The translations under genes were made by a program, and so were the position numbers. A DNA stretch of 64,000 nucleotides from Amblyornis subalaris (lineage: Eukaryota; Chordata; Aves; Passeriformes; Ptilonorhynchidae). The stretch covers positions 124,001 to 188,000 of the forward strand of contig JACAXG010000238.1 of NCBI GenBank assembly GCA_018881555.1, given 5' to 3'. This document shows positions 1 to 13,600 of the stretch, one piece after another. Below the pieces are notes generated by a model that saw only the letters and a list, made by a program, of their open reading frames with translations, did not search any database and was not told where the DNA came from. The stretch's first letter is position 1. Every line of letters begins with the position of its first letter.

Positions 1-1525
1 GCATCCTGGGGACATTAACATAATAATAGCTGTGTGTTGCACTGCTTTCTTCTTTACAGAGCCCCAGTGATTTTTCAACACCTTTCACAGACCTTCTACT
101 GTCAGATGACAACTTGAACAACCAATAACACAAAGATATTTTGATTCCCCCTTATTGAGTTTTCATACCCTTATATCAGAGGTTGTCCACCCTGCTCATA
201 TAGACAAATGGGATGGTTTTTTTATAGGCTACAAAGCTTAGGGGTGTCACTTGCCTTGCCAGATGCAACAAAACTGCAACCCTGCTCCTGAGGGGCTGGA
301 GATGTCTTGATCCCCTGTACAGAGATTTGGTTGGTGTACCCTGATGTGAAGTCTGCTCCACTTTTGGATGCAAACAGCAGTGGCCCGTTTTCCCGCCTGC
401 TAGAACTGAGTCTTGGGATCACATCAGTGGAAGACAGGCCAGTTTGAGCTTGCCTGGGGTCTTGGAAGAGGGGTGTCACTGTTGGCCAGGCTCGCTGGTA
501 ACCCCAGCGCACTGCCCCACATGCTGGATGTCCCTCTGCGATGGGGAGCAGTGCCAAGAGAGCTACCTTTTTCTGCATGACTCGTCTGTGTTTCTCACAG
601 AGATTTCAGTCAGCAGCATTTCTGCTGCATTTTTTTGCACAGCAAACAAAGCTCGTGCTTGTTACTAAGTAAGCACATGAAGGTCTCAATCTTAGCTATG
701 CTTGTCCAGACACCCACTCTGCTGTGACAGCTTCAAGTAAAACATCCCCTGAGCAAACACCTCTATGCAAGGCGCACCTTATTTTCAGTTATCCAGCATC
801 CCCTCACCAAGCTGAGCTTGAACCCCCATGGCCAAAATCTCCAGCCCTTCTGATGCTCTGTAGGTGCTTTGCTGAATAAGATCAGAGGTAGTCAATTAGT
901 TAAATTTAAACGTGATGAGGCCTGTCTCTAAAAGTTGGTTAGTGCCATGTTCATTCTTGAGCATGCCAAAGCTTTCTGTATGAGGGAAGGTGCTAGGAAG
1001 GAACAGAAGAGCACTGGGAAATGGATGAGTGGTGGCATGTGGGGGTTTTTTGACTTACAGAAGTGCTGGTGTCAGACTAGGGTTATAGTGTGTTTCTGCT
1101 AAGGAAACATGAGGTTTCACCCTTTTTAGTAAAATCAGAACATGCAGCACAGCATTCTGTATCCATTTCCCATTTCCCATCCATTTCCCAGTGCTCTCCT
1201 GGGCAATGTTCACAGTTCTTGGAGATAATGCAGGACCTCATATTTTTGTTCAAGATGCTTATCTCGAAATCCACTGAGGAACGGGCCAAACAAAACTTGT
1301 GCAAATGACAAAGGATGGTTTCCCTGGTTATTCAGTGCTCTCCTTTCACTCTGCTTTGCTAAACAGCTGACAGGAACACTCACGGGGGCCCAGTTCCAAA
1401 TCTATTAAGTCAGTGGGAGTTAATCTTTGTCTTTCTGTGGGAGTATGATCAAAGCCCCGAGTGCTTCTTGGCTTGACGCTAGAATCTGTCATCACTCCAC
1501 TTCTAACCAACAAAACTGACAGTAC
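1..1525 (-). other. Intron sequence 3' of the last exon
   Basis: This is intron after the exon at 1526-1653. I looked on the minus strand for the rest of that PLAT domain (an F-E-x-G or D-T-F segment, I-x-x-D core or W-F-L-E strand) and found none, so the next exon is beyond the left edge. No repeat family is recognised. Confidence 0.6.
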
Positions 1526-1653
1526 CTGTCTCCATTTTTATCCAGCTGCATCTCCTCAGTGTTCCCATTGGATCCAAAGACGGTCATGAAAATACTGGCG
1601 TCAGTACCACCACCTTCGATGTCTCCAGTCACAACCGTGACCTCGTAGAGGAT
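1526..1653 (-). CDS. LOXHD1: LOXHD1 exon, start of PLAT j (about PLAT 12)
   Basis: This exon of 128 bp enters at phase 0 and leaves at phase 2; it is the last exon in the window. It encodes [40 protein letters not shown] and GD plus a split codon. Unlike the nine other domain starts it begins at phase 0. The rest of this domain and, by comparison with mammals, three more PLAT domains should lie left of the window. Acceptor cctcaccag, donor gtactg. Confidence 0.94.
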
Positions 1654-4600
1654 CTGGTGAGGATTGGAAACAGTCAGAAGGCCTCATTTGAACAGCTCTC
1701 CTTAACCCATGCTAGACAGGGCAACAGGCTTTGCTGGAGATCTCCTTCCTTGCCAGAAAAGGTCACAACACAGATTCGTGCTTTCTCTCCACACCATCAT
1801 TCTCAGAGGCAAAGTAAGAGGTCAAAACTGACTACAGGACCTTCCATCTGTGACGTTTTCTGCAGATTTTCTCAGCCTAAAGAGAGACACATTCATTGTG
1901 ACAACCCTATGAATCACAGAATCATTGAGTGTATTGGATGGGAAGGGACCTTTAAAGGTCATTCTGTTCCACCCCCTGCCACGGGCAGAGACACCTTCCT
2001 CTATCCCAGGTTGTTCCAAGCCTCATCCAACCTGGCCGTGTACACTTTCAGGGATGGGGCAGCCACAGCTTCTCTGAGAAAACTGTGCCAGGGCCTCATC
2101 GCCCTCAGTGTAAAAAATTCCTTCCTTTTATCTAATCCAAGTCAACCCTCCTTTGTCTTATAGCAGCAGTGATGAAGTCCTGTTAAACTGCTTCTCCACA
2201 GGAGTCACAACCATCACATCAAGAGCTGGGTCTCCAACCCTCTGCTCCTGGCATCTCTGCCTGGTCACCTCCAGGCCTCTGTATTGCACCAAACTCTTGC
2301 TAATTAAAAAATTCAAAATATTTGTCTTCCAAAGGCACAATTGTGTCTCTTTCTTGACTTCTAAGTGTTTCCCCCAAGTGTTCAGTGTTCATCTGGGCAA
2401 TATTTATTCCAATATCACTAACAGCTTGGAGGTTTATACACTGGAGCCCCCGCTGTGGCGGAAAAAATGCAGCTATCCTGTTCTCCAAGGGGGTGCTCAC
2501 TGCTGCACTGGATGCAGAGTCCGCCCAGATCTCATGCACTGAAGGCATGCCACTTTGTGAAAAGATGTTTTCTGTAATTTTCACCTTACTAGCCTAATTT
2601 TGTTCTTTTCTCCTGACGTGGGAATAATAAGACTCAGAATAAACACGTCAAAAATGTGCAAGTCCCAGTGGCTGTCAGGGGCTTTGAGACTTTTAGGCCA
2701 TTTAAATGCTTTCAAAGTCATAGCTATGGCAACAAGACTTGTAGATTTGAGAAGAATATCAAGAAACAGCCCCAACAAAACGTATTTCAAATAGTGCACC
2801 ACTAGACCAGTTTTATTGGCCTGAGTTGTGACTGTCACATAAGTAAAGGAAATAACAGAATAGAAAAATTGTTTTTCATGTTTGTTTGAACCTAAGTAAC
2901 CTGTTCATCACATATTCAGCTGCGCATATTTTAAATCTTAGCAATGCATCATATTTGCTATAGGAAGGAGAAGAAAAACTCTTTTACCAGTGCATTAAAG
3001 GCTTTTAATGACTGTGGTGGACATTGAGTAATTTCTCTAAGTATGGGACGGCAAATACTCAATTTAAAGCAAAAAGAGGAAGAAACCAAGAAGAAAATTA
3101 AGTTGAAATGGGTACATATGGCTGTACAAGAGCCAAGCAAAAGAAAAACAGAAAAGTATTAATCTTCCCAATGATGTTAAACGTATCTGTTGTCTTTGAG
3201 CTTTAAAAAAACCTGTAAGACTCAGTTTCTAACTACAGCTATTTACAAGGAAACAGTCCCAAATTCCCTTAACTAGGAGACTGATCAGCCATCAAATGCT
3301 CATTTCTGGTTTCATGTCCCAAGCATCTCCCCAGATTTCCTTCAAACCTCTCAGCAAGTTTCTGGCCCAACCTCATAAGAAAAAAATTGTAGTTAGATGC
3401 GTCTATTTTTGGCATGCTTATGAAAATAAATATTCAGGATTGTGCATTTAAAGGAAGACTGAACATAAGTCTTCATTAACATCCACTTCAATCTATGGGC
3501 AAGCCATTAGCTCACCAATAGGAGTTTGGAAACCTTATCCAGGAAGTTAAACGACAGATGGGCCATTTTCATGAGATTGGCTTTAATCTTGGTATTAAGT
3601 CCAAGAGAGGTTTTTATACCCTCTTAGGTCAATTCCACCACTGAAATCTGCATTGCTTTGGTGAATCTTTCACAAATGCTAAAAATGTTATCTAGTTTTT
3701 GCGTGTCTGGGGAACAAGAAAGATTTCAGGAGAATATCTTTAGCTTGGGAATCAAGAGCAGCATGAAGAAAAAATAATGTTCTATGAGAGTGTAACCTGA
3801 CTGTAAATAGAAGCACATCTATAGAGATTTTAAATTGCCGTACAGGTATTAAACACAGTGTTATTGTCACATTCATCCAGACTGTTATTTCTGTTATAAA
3901 TCTTGCATCCAAAATCAGCATAGCTCAGCTTTCCAATTTGTACTTGGTTGAAATATGGCACAGCAGATATTAGTTCAAAATTCATATGTATGGATGAAAA
4001 TACTATAGAGTTTTGTTCATTACTTATTCAACTTTAATCAGTTATTCTCACCAAAGATCAGGCTTATGAATGTCTTCATATTCCAACAACTTCCAGTAAT
4101 TATTAGTTTCCCTATGCCCTATTAGAAAAGTTGGTATGTAGCCACACTATGCAGAGTTTAAAATATTGAAATATTTCCACTGCTCTAATCTAGTGAGTTA
4201 GAAGTGTTTCCTCAGCTTGCAGCTGCTCCCATTCTATGGGTGCCAGGTGATTCAGTGGGTGTCAAGAGGAGGACAGGCTGCTGAGCTGTGTCCTACCTGC
4301 TCTGCCCCACCATCTACGCCACGGCTGCATCCAGCCTGACTGAGCAGTGCTCTAAGAAGCAATGATTGTAATCTATGCCTGAAGATTTTGCTAAAGAAAC
4401 AACATAGAAAAGGAATGGAAAGCAAAGGCTCAAGCCCCTTGCAAAAGCCTGAGAGCTGCTGACACAGGACCTATGTCAGCAGAGGTCTCTGCAACAGGTA
4501 AAGGCACAAAGTGAGCCTGGTGCCTACCTTGATGCCAACGTTGATACATTCTGCATCCAGGATGTTGAGGATTCGTGAGGTGAGCCCGTCACCTTTGTCT

Positions 4601-7600
4601 CTGGCCAGCCAGCACTTGCAGACAAAGTTATACATGACACCTTTGGTGGGCACGACGATGGTGAGCTCTTCCATCAGCCAGCAGCTCTCGGGGGTAGCGC
4701 CGTCGTGCCCCACCTGTGAGGGTCAGAGAGGAAACGCCTCCTGGGTGAAGGGGATTTCTCTGGATGAGGGTGGTTCAGCCAGTGATGAAGGACTCAGAGG
4801 CTGTGTACACCATCACACAAAACATTTCCACAAGGGAATGGAGGGAGCTCTGAAATGATGCCATTGCTGTGGGCAAAAGGGAGCTCAGGTCATCAGCTGC
4901 TGTGCATGAGGGGAGGCCAGTCTCACAAAAAAGCAAGGTAGGCTGGACTGACCTACATGAAAACATGTCCAGTCTCTTGCTTCTCTGCTCATGCTCCATT
5001 GACCTCTATCTGCTCGTTTGCAGTTGGCAGCACACACATTTCTCCACCTTTCCAAGCCTTTCCACTGCTGTCACCACACTTAGAAGTGATTATCCAAAGC
5101 TTCATAGCCAAGAGGAAAGACGCAGCTCAGCAAACACCCACATGAATTATTACAAGCACTGCTTCCCTCACAAATCCACATATAAGTGAACTATATGTAT
5201 GAGGCTGTTTCTCTGCTTCCCATCTCCTTAGACTGCAAAAGCTCTGTGTTTGTACAGGAGGCAACAGATGGAGCTTACATCTGTAGCTGGTTGATTTTCA
5301 AGGACCGCCTCCTCCAGCCTCAAGAATGATCCATCCTGGAGACCAGGAAGTCACACAAGGGTGGCCACAAGCCCACATGGATGAACAAGGAGCTCCTGAC
5401 AAAATTTAGAGTCAAAAAAGGAAGAATACTAGAGGTGGAAGCAGGGACAGAGGACCTGGAGAAATACAGAGACACTGCACAAGTGTGCAGGGATGAGTTT
5501 ATGAAAGCCAGAGCCCCCCCTGGAGCTGAATCTGGTAAGAGTCACTGTTCTGGAGGTATAGCACCAGCAGAATGATGCTGACAGTGTAAATTTCTCCAAG
5601 AACCTGCATCTGTCCCCCTTAAAAAAGGTGGACAATTCATCCTGGGGCAGACTTAGAAGAAAATTATGTACCCTAGCTGATGTACAAACCTCAGTCAGGC
5701 AGTCATTCCAATGAGCTACCTGTCCATAAAAGACCTACCTGCACTTCATTATTTTCAGAGCAAGTGTTGTTTGTGTCATTACTAGGAAAATGAGGTCCTT
5801 AGTTCTCACTGTTTTTTGTTTTTAAATTATTAGGATATTTAGGGAGGCTCAGAAAGTAATTTTTAATAACAGATTCATCTGGAGTGATATATCTGTGGTA
5901 TCTATTTTTTCACCCAAAAACAAGTGATCTTTTTTGTCTGATGGTCTCAGCCATCATTGCTATTAGGAGTATTATTGCTATACTAATGCCTGTGCAGCTG
6001 CAGAAAATTAGAGCTAACCACTGGGGAAATTCAAGTCTACAATGGATGCATTAATCCTCCAGTTCTTGGGGTGTGAGGTGAATGGGAATATAACTCTTGC
6101 CTTCTCATTCCCTCTCTGCCAGCTTGGCTGGGCTTCGCCAAGCCCAAAGCCTCTCTGAAGTCTTCACACAGCCTCTGTTGCAGGATGGCGTGGAGGAGGC
6201 AGTGGGGAAAATTCAGGGCCATGGTTCTGCACTGAAGCAGGGACAAAGCAGCTGGAGGGAAAATCCGAAGGAGCCTAAAAAATATGCTGGTCTTTTGGGT
6301 TCATTGCACACCTCTACCTGCCCAAATTATGGAATCATAGAACGGTTTGATCTGGAAGGGACTTTAAAGCCCATCTCATTCCAACCCCCCCTGCCATGGG
6401 CAGGGACACCTTCCACTATCCCATATTGCTCCAAGCCCTGTGTAGCCAGCCCTTGGACACTTCCAGGGATGGGGCAGCCACAGCTTCTCTGGGCAAAGCA
6501 TTATTCCAAGACATTGCTAGGTTCCAGGTTTTCACAGCAAACCTTAACTTGATATCAGTGACAGGTCAGAAGAAAACATCGTGTACATCCAGCTGCCTTG
6601 GAGAACCTGTACACAAGCAGATTTCCAAGGACCTCAAGAAAAATGTAAATTCTGGGACAAATTCCATCTGTGTCAGCCATATCTTCCTTGTGGCTGGAAC
6701 TTTAGAAGCAGAGCACCATGATTTGACCTTCAGTTCCAGGCAAATCTCCAGACAGACCATGCCAATACAGTGAATGATCCCAAACCATGGCCACACCAGC
6801 GGTGTAGCCTGGACGTGCATGTCAACATCACAACAAGTGTTTTGGGCTGAGATGTTCAAATTTAAATTAGAGTGACAGAATTTCAAAGGCAGGTAGGTCC
6901 TTGGGCTGTTTGAAAACCTTTGTAACTTGTTCCTACTGGCCTTGAGGGACTGCACATCACTGAGACTCCTTGAGGGACTGCACATCACTGAGACTAAGAT
7001 GCACAGTTTATACTGAGCAGCTCACGATCACAGAGAAACTGAATGCAATAGCAGAGGGAAAATGTGAGAGAATTTTTGTGGAAAGAAGGTTCAGAGAATA
7101 CTAGAGAGACCTGAGGGTCAGTCCCTGATCAGACTGAGGGACTGGACTTGCACTTGCAACATTTGTGTGTCCTTGATTTTCTCTGTGTTCATGATGGAGA
7201 AAGGCTCTGAACCAGAAGGGGTTTATAACAGCAAACCAAGGCAGGACTCTCCTAGACATACCTGAGTCTCTCTGCAGCAACAACAGTCTAGAAACAGAGA
7301 AACTTTCATTCATTAGGAGAAGAAATACTAAAACTTGTTTTGAAAACACAGTATAAAGTGTCTACACCAGATAACTCGTGTTATTTATTTTCATGTCAGC
7401 GTGTCTATTAAAGTACACCCATAGTAAATATTATATCTGTAGGCTTACAAGACAGGAATAAATGGGCCCTTTGCAAATTACTTCTTGTTCCACTGTTTCT
7501 GGTTTCACTGGAGTGTGTTTGTAGCTGGAGCATAATACCAGACTAGAAGTGGCATCACACTGTGAATCTCGCAATCCTGCTAAATGGTACAGTCTGCTGC

Positions 7601-10600
7601 CTGGGTTGTACGGGGGGCTCCTGGAAACTTAACCCTCATGCTATGCTATTTTCACATGGTAACTCATATTCAGAACTCTTCACCTTCTACACAAACAGAC
7701 AAATGCCAAATCTAAGAACGAACTGTTCCTCACTTTGCCTCAAGTAGATAACTAGCAATTTTCTGCAATGTCCCCGAACACTGCAATTTTCTAGAAGGAA
7801 AATGCGGACGGATGCCATGGCAACCGCGGCAGACTAGCACATCGATGTCATCGCTGGGACATGGGTCCAAAAGAAGGGACCTTCCAAGCTGAGGGCACTG
7901 CATGCAGGAAGGCAAAAGGCCAGGAGCAGGTGGCTCCTTCGGCTGCAACCTGGGGAGTTACAAACCAAAAGGGAAAAGTGAGCCAGGGGTGAGGCAGCAG
8001 ACTAATGAGATCACTGAGCACAGCGGTGAAAGACTGCAGAAGAATATCACCCAGCTTGGAAGATATATGTTATTTCTTTTTCTACCTCTACATTTGGTTC
8101 GCAAGCTTTCATCTTCTTCCCCATTTGTATTCCTTTTCTAATTAATTTTTGCCTTGCCTCTGCCTATTCCAAAGTGTCTGCTCCTACTTTCTTCTATTTT
8201 CTACCCATTCTCCACCCTACTCACTCTCTCTTTTGCAGTGTCCCTTTCTATTTCTTTCTTCAGCCTGCTCCTCCTGTCTCTCTGACACTGAGGGGTGATA
8301 TTGTCATTTTTCTCCTTCTCTGTCCCAGCCCATGGCTGTTCCTGTGGGTGCAGTCTGGAGGAGAAGGATTCACACCCTTGCTTCACTATCAAAGTTTGAC
8401 CTCGAGGTGGGCTAGATAGAAGGTGCCACTAATACGCATAATAACCCAGCACTTGCAGTGCATTAAGAAAATGGATTGATAATAAACTCAAATCTAACAT
8501 GGACACTTATCAAGATGTGAGAATTCATTGCTTGAGTGAAAGGTAATACAAGTGACTCAGCCTCTCAGCTGCTGCAGCAGGAAGTACAGATGCAAATATT
8601 TTCTAATTAGTTAGGATTTCTCTCTCTGTATTTCTTTCACTTGTCTCCCTCCAATTATACAAGCACACGCATCAACTGGTACGTTTACTTCCACGGAGGG
8701 CATGGGGTAAAAATAAAATTAAATAGGCTCCTGAAGTCCTAAGGTGCTGTGGGTTTCAGTACTCAAGGGGTTGGAGCAAGGTTTCAGGAGATGGAACTGT
8801 CATATGAAACATGAATGATGTACACGAACACTCTGGAATATTCATGTGAAGTTTAAGCCCAGTGATGGAAAGTCTATGCAAATTGTGTCTCCCTGAGCCA
8901 TAGCAGAAAAAATGGTTCCTGTACCGAAATCTATTTGTGCACATTACTTACAAATTATGATTAATTTTCTTCTCTAAGCCTATGTCCTCCAAGCTGTGAA
9001 AACAATTTTCATGTTTAGCTAGGAAATTATACAAGATGTGTTTCTCACAATTTATGAAACCCAATTGGAAGTAGCGAAAAAAATCAACTACGAAAAAGAC
9101 TGATGAAGAACTGCATCCTGGGAACCTGCACTGCATCTGTCAATAGAAGGCATTGAGTAAGAAAAAGCAGTGCCAGGGATGAGACAAAACTGGGACATGT
9201 TACAACTTCTTCGCAATTCACAATTATCTTCTGCCTCACAAGGATCCTGGGTTTGTGTGAAGTAAAGCACACTTATTTTCACGTTCAGACACATGCAAAA
9301 TCTCATCAGCACAGTCCTGTTTACATTCCTTTTAGACCCAAGAGCCTTTCCTCCACTGCTAAGAATAACAGAACCATGTGTTCTCTTTGGCCACATGTTT
9401 CATACGCCCCCAGTACTCGCACTGCGTTCATACCTCCACTTTTTTGATCTCTCCAACGTCTAGGCCCCAAACTGAGAATTTCTCCACGGAGCCATCAGCA
9501 AACTCATCCTTTCCTTCTGGGAGATCCAGCCACAGCCTCTCTGTCTGCACTTTCTGGGGCCCCATGATGATGATGTACACACGGCTGTCGGTGCTGGAGT
9601 CGTATTCCGTGCCTGTCGTGATGGTGATGTGGTATGGGATCACTGCAACCAAGGGAGGTTTATTCATCAGAAAACCCACACACATATGCACTTATATGAG
9701 ACTTGAGAAAACCAGGGACTCATCCCATCAGAGGGAGCAGTTGTGCATGCCAAATAGGTTCACATCCCATTGAATTCATTTGGAGAAGTGATAACATCAT
9801 GCTTTGTTGGGCTACAAGTGTGCTTCGGAGACTACTTTCCCACGGCGCGCTTGGGACTGAATTCTGCAAGGGTTAATTTCCCCAGACAGCCCTACAGGCT
9901 GCAAGGAGGTTATAAGTCCAGATTTCTCCCTAATGGATGACAGAACAGCAGAGGGCTTGAATCCTTATTGACACCAAGAGACCTTCCTGAAGATGAGTCT
10001 GAGCACCTAAATCTTAAACGGGCTATTAGGCCAAAGCGATCTTACACTCCCCATTCAATAAAGACAAATAAATCTGTGCTGACTCCAAGGTAAGCCATCA
10101 CCGGCTGGATGTCCCAGTACAACCACAAATGCTCTCCTTTGTGCCTCATTCAAGGATTGCTGTGATCTATGGGGCAGCTCAGGGTTTCAGCATCCCTGTA
10201 CAGATCCAGATGGAGAACAATGCTTGTATTAAAGGTAAGTCACTCAATAATTCTATGCATTGCATAATAATTTTGGTTGGGGGAAAAACCTTCAGGCCGA
10301 AGCTTGGGAAAAGAGGAGGTGGTTTTTCTGTGGTTTTCAGAAATTTCAGTTCAGCTGTTAAAAGGGAGGAAGTGCCAGACTGCTTTTCAAGGGCTTTCCA
10401 AAAGCTCATTTGGGTAAGCCGAGCAGGCGGTGCAGAATTAGTTGCTGAATACTCGTTTGATTTCTCAGAACATTTGTGCAGGGCTGTTCAAACACTTCTG
10501 ACAAGACTCAGAGCTCTGAAACTTGCTTCGTCACAGACTTGAAGCAGCCTGCCTTCATCATCACTTTTATGATTTAAAAAAAAAAGGTTTATAAATTGAC

Positions 10601-13600
10601 AAAAAACTTGGCTGGTTTTCAAATTACCAAAGATTGACATCTAATTTTGCTTTGTGATGACTAACAACATTTTTGAGGTGGGGGTTGTACTAGAAATTCA
10701 CATCAGACTCAGAATACTTGTGCAACATCAAGGAAGGCATGAATTCGTGCTGATCAAATCTGTCCTTACCTCTGGACTGAGCAGAACCCAAAAAGATTCA
10801 TTCAGCCCCAGTTTGAGGATTTTGTGTACCAACACAAAATGAGCTGATGATTAGGCAAGATTTGTTCTCCCATTCATGGTATAATTTACATGCCAGTGGG
10901 TGCGTCAGCACAACGATATGCAATGCATTTAGCAGGAAAAAGGTTTTAGCTGTAGTCATGGCAGATTTTATAGGCATATATTCAGGGGTCGTCTTTAGGA
11001 CATCTCAAGACTTTTAAATAAAGTATATTTTGAATAGGGACAACATTTACTTTTATACAGGTTTTGTCCTGCTCTCCTGTGACAGACTAAGAGAACAACC
11101 AGCATTTCCAACTCACATTTTATCCTCAAGCCAAAGTACTTGAAACACCTATAGAAAAGAAATGAGAACTATGAGTAACTATAATTTCCCAATTTAAATA
11201 ATGGATACAGAGATATAGAGTAGCTTGCTACCAGATAGCAGGAAACAGTTTGCTGTTCTTTCATCTGAAAACTGGAAAAAGGATCCTCAAATTTGTTTAC
11301 CTTTCCTCGCTGTTGTCTCTTTCTCTGGGACTCATTGTTCCCCTTTTTCAAACACGGGAGAGTGCAAAACCTGGGGCAAGTGGCCACAGCAGGACACCAC
11401 AGGTCCTCCAGCCCATCTCCCTTTGTCCTTGAGTCCCAGCACAGGGTTCAGGCTGCTCGAGGCCATGTGTTATATTTGTGGGGTGACTTTCCTTAGGGAT
11501 GCATCCATGCCATCTCCAGCACTGCCTTCCAGCACAAAGGAAGGTTCCCAGTTCAGACCTAAGCAGGATCCAAGCCAACAGGACCTTTCCCTGCGCTCCA
11601 TCCTCACATCGTCCACCTCCTGCCCCTCAAAGATATTCGCCGTCAGGACTGGACTCAGTGACAAAAGTCACTCCCTTTCCCAGCCAACTCCCAGCACCAC
11701 TTCCTTAGTCAACTAACTGAGCTGGCTTTTTATTCAGCTCAGAAGGTGGCTGCCAGTCCATCTTATCTGACATTCCTTTCAGGAAGCAGTTTCCTTAATG
11801 AGGCCATGTCACTGAACAGAGATAGTGGTGATGACAAGCTCCAGGACTCAGAGAGGAAAGACCACCCTGGCACAATGGGAATGATGGGAACTGTCCTAGC
11901 TCTGCTGGAGAGGGGTTCTCATGGGGAATGCTGGTATTTTGCCCATTATTTGTGAAACTACACGGAATGCCAACATGGCAGATGTTATCCATTGTCACAG
12001 CACAGAAGTAATATCTGAAGGAACACGGAAATCACTTTATTTTTTAATTTGAGCACAATGTGGGATTACAAAATAAGGGCTTTCCCAAGACACATGGGCT
12101 GCAGACCAGGTTAAGCAATGTGAAGCATTACTTCTGCTTCCCAAATGAAAGGTGTGGGACTTGCAACCTAGGTATCACACCACAACAACCTACTGGGCAT
12201 CAGATGAGCTGCAGCAACTGTCTGTGTGAGCCCCCTTGGGCTCTGTAGGTCTCTCATTGGGTAGCTATCTTAAACTCCTAAGACAAATTACATAATTTAC
12301 CCTTCATTTACCATGGAAATTTAAGATAATTTTAATTATTTGGCACTTGCTGTGGATTAAGAGCACATAGACAGACAGTAACTGCGAGGCAGCTGCTGCC
12401 CAGTTATTCAATACAACACGGTGTTGTAACCATACATCTTAAATATTAATCCAAAGCTAAAAGACCCCACATAAGACATCAAAAAATTGTACGTGCAATT
12501 TAACTGATTACTCATTGTCCTGGAACACAGAGGTGATCAAAATAAGGGTATATAAATCATAGAAACATAGAAAAACATGAGTTGGAAGGGAGCTTAAAAT
12601 TAATTTCATCTGCCATGGGCTGGGACACATTCCACTATCCCACGTTGCTCCAAGCTTCGTCCACCCCGGCCTTGGACACTTCCAGGGATGGGGCAGCCAC
12701 AGCTTCTCTGGGCAGCCTATGCCAGGCCCTCACCACCCTCACAGCCAAGAATTTTTTTCCCAATATCCGATCCAACCCTGTCCTCTATCAGTGTGAAGCC
12801 ATTCCCCCTTGTCCTGTCACTCCAGGCTCTTGTAAATAGTCTCTCTCTGTCTTCCTTCTCAGCTCCCTTCAGGTACTGGAAGGCCAAAATTGGGTCACTT
12901 GGAAACTTCTCTTCTCCATCCTTTCCTCACAGCAGAGCTACTCCATCCCTCTGATCATCCTGGTACCTCCCCTGGAGTCGCTTCAGCTGGTTGGTATTGA
13001 AGTTGCAAGGAAGTTTTCCACACAGGATAACTTCTGCTTATGAGCACTGATCTTCCAGGCTCCCTTCACAGCCAGGACAGAGACAAAACCTGCACAACTT
13101 GCCGACTTCCTGTTGGTGCCAGCCAAGCAAGACCAGGCTCCCTGCAGGAAGCTGGCCTTTGCAGACACAGGCTGGCATATTTCGCTTTTTATAAGGTGAA
13201 ATCCAGAAATGGATTTTTCTTTCATGTTCAGCTTTGCCTTGTCTCAGAAACAAGAGACTAAAGATGAAACTCTACACTAGTGCCACCAACTCATTCCATC
13301 AGTTATTTCAGCAGAAAATTCAGCCCAGAGTTCATGGATTGCCTGTCTCTCAGCAGACCTTGCTTCTTTGCTCAGTTATGAGACAGACCACCTTCTAAAA
13401 AAGAACTAAATCACATGAGCGCCCTCAGTCAAAACTTATTTTCTGAGAGCCAAGGAACTTCTCTACACTCTTGCTCAGCTCCTCATATCCCAATCCCCTT
13501 CCAACACAACAGCTGTTGTGATACCTGCTATGTGTCGTAAGGAAAAATCTGAAGGGTTCTAAAATAAATCACATTTAAATTCGTGTTAAATAATATTTCA

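Larger units (their letters stand above)
4714..9433 (-). other. LOXHD1 intron
   Basis: This 4.7 kb intron holds a CR1 coding-region remnant (about 5270-5560), a CR1 3' fragment (6332-6520) and a 28-bp tandem duplication (6941-6995). From about 7000 to 9433 I see nothing recognisable apart from a pyrimidine-rich stretch near 8130-8280. Confidence 0.7.

Noticed and set aside
1657..2163. 168-codon plus-strand frame next to exon A
   Set aside because: Most of it reads through the intron acceptor region and a CR1 fragment; the peptide has no domain and the CR1 part is typical repeat translation.
11170..11720. Cluster of overlapping frames on both strands, up to 163 codons
   Set aside because: No family signature, no consistent splice sites and overlapping frames in all phases suggest a GC-richer stretch with chance frames, or an unrecognised repeat.
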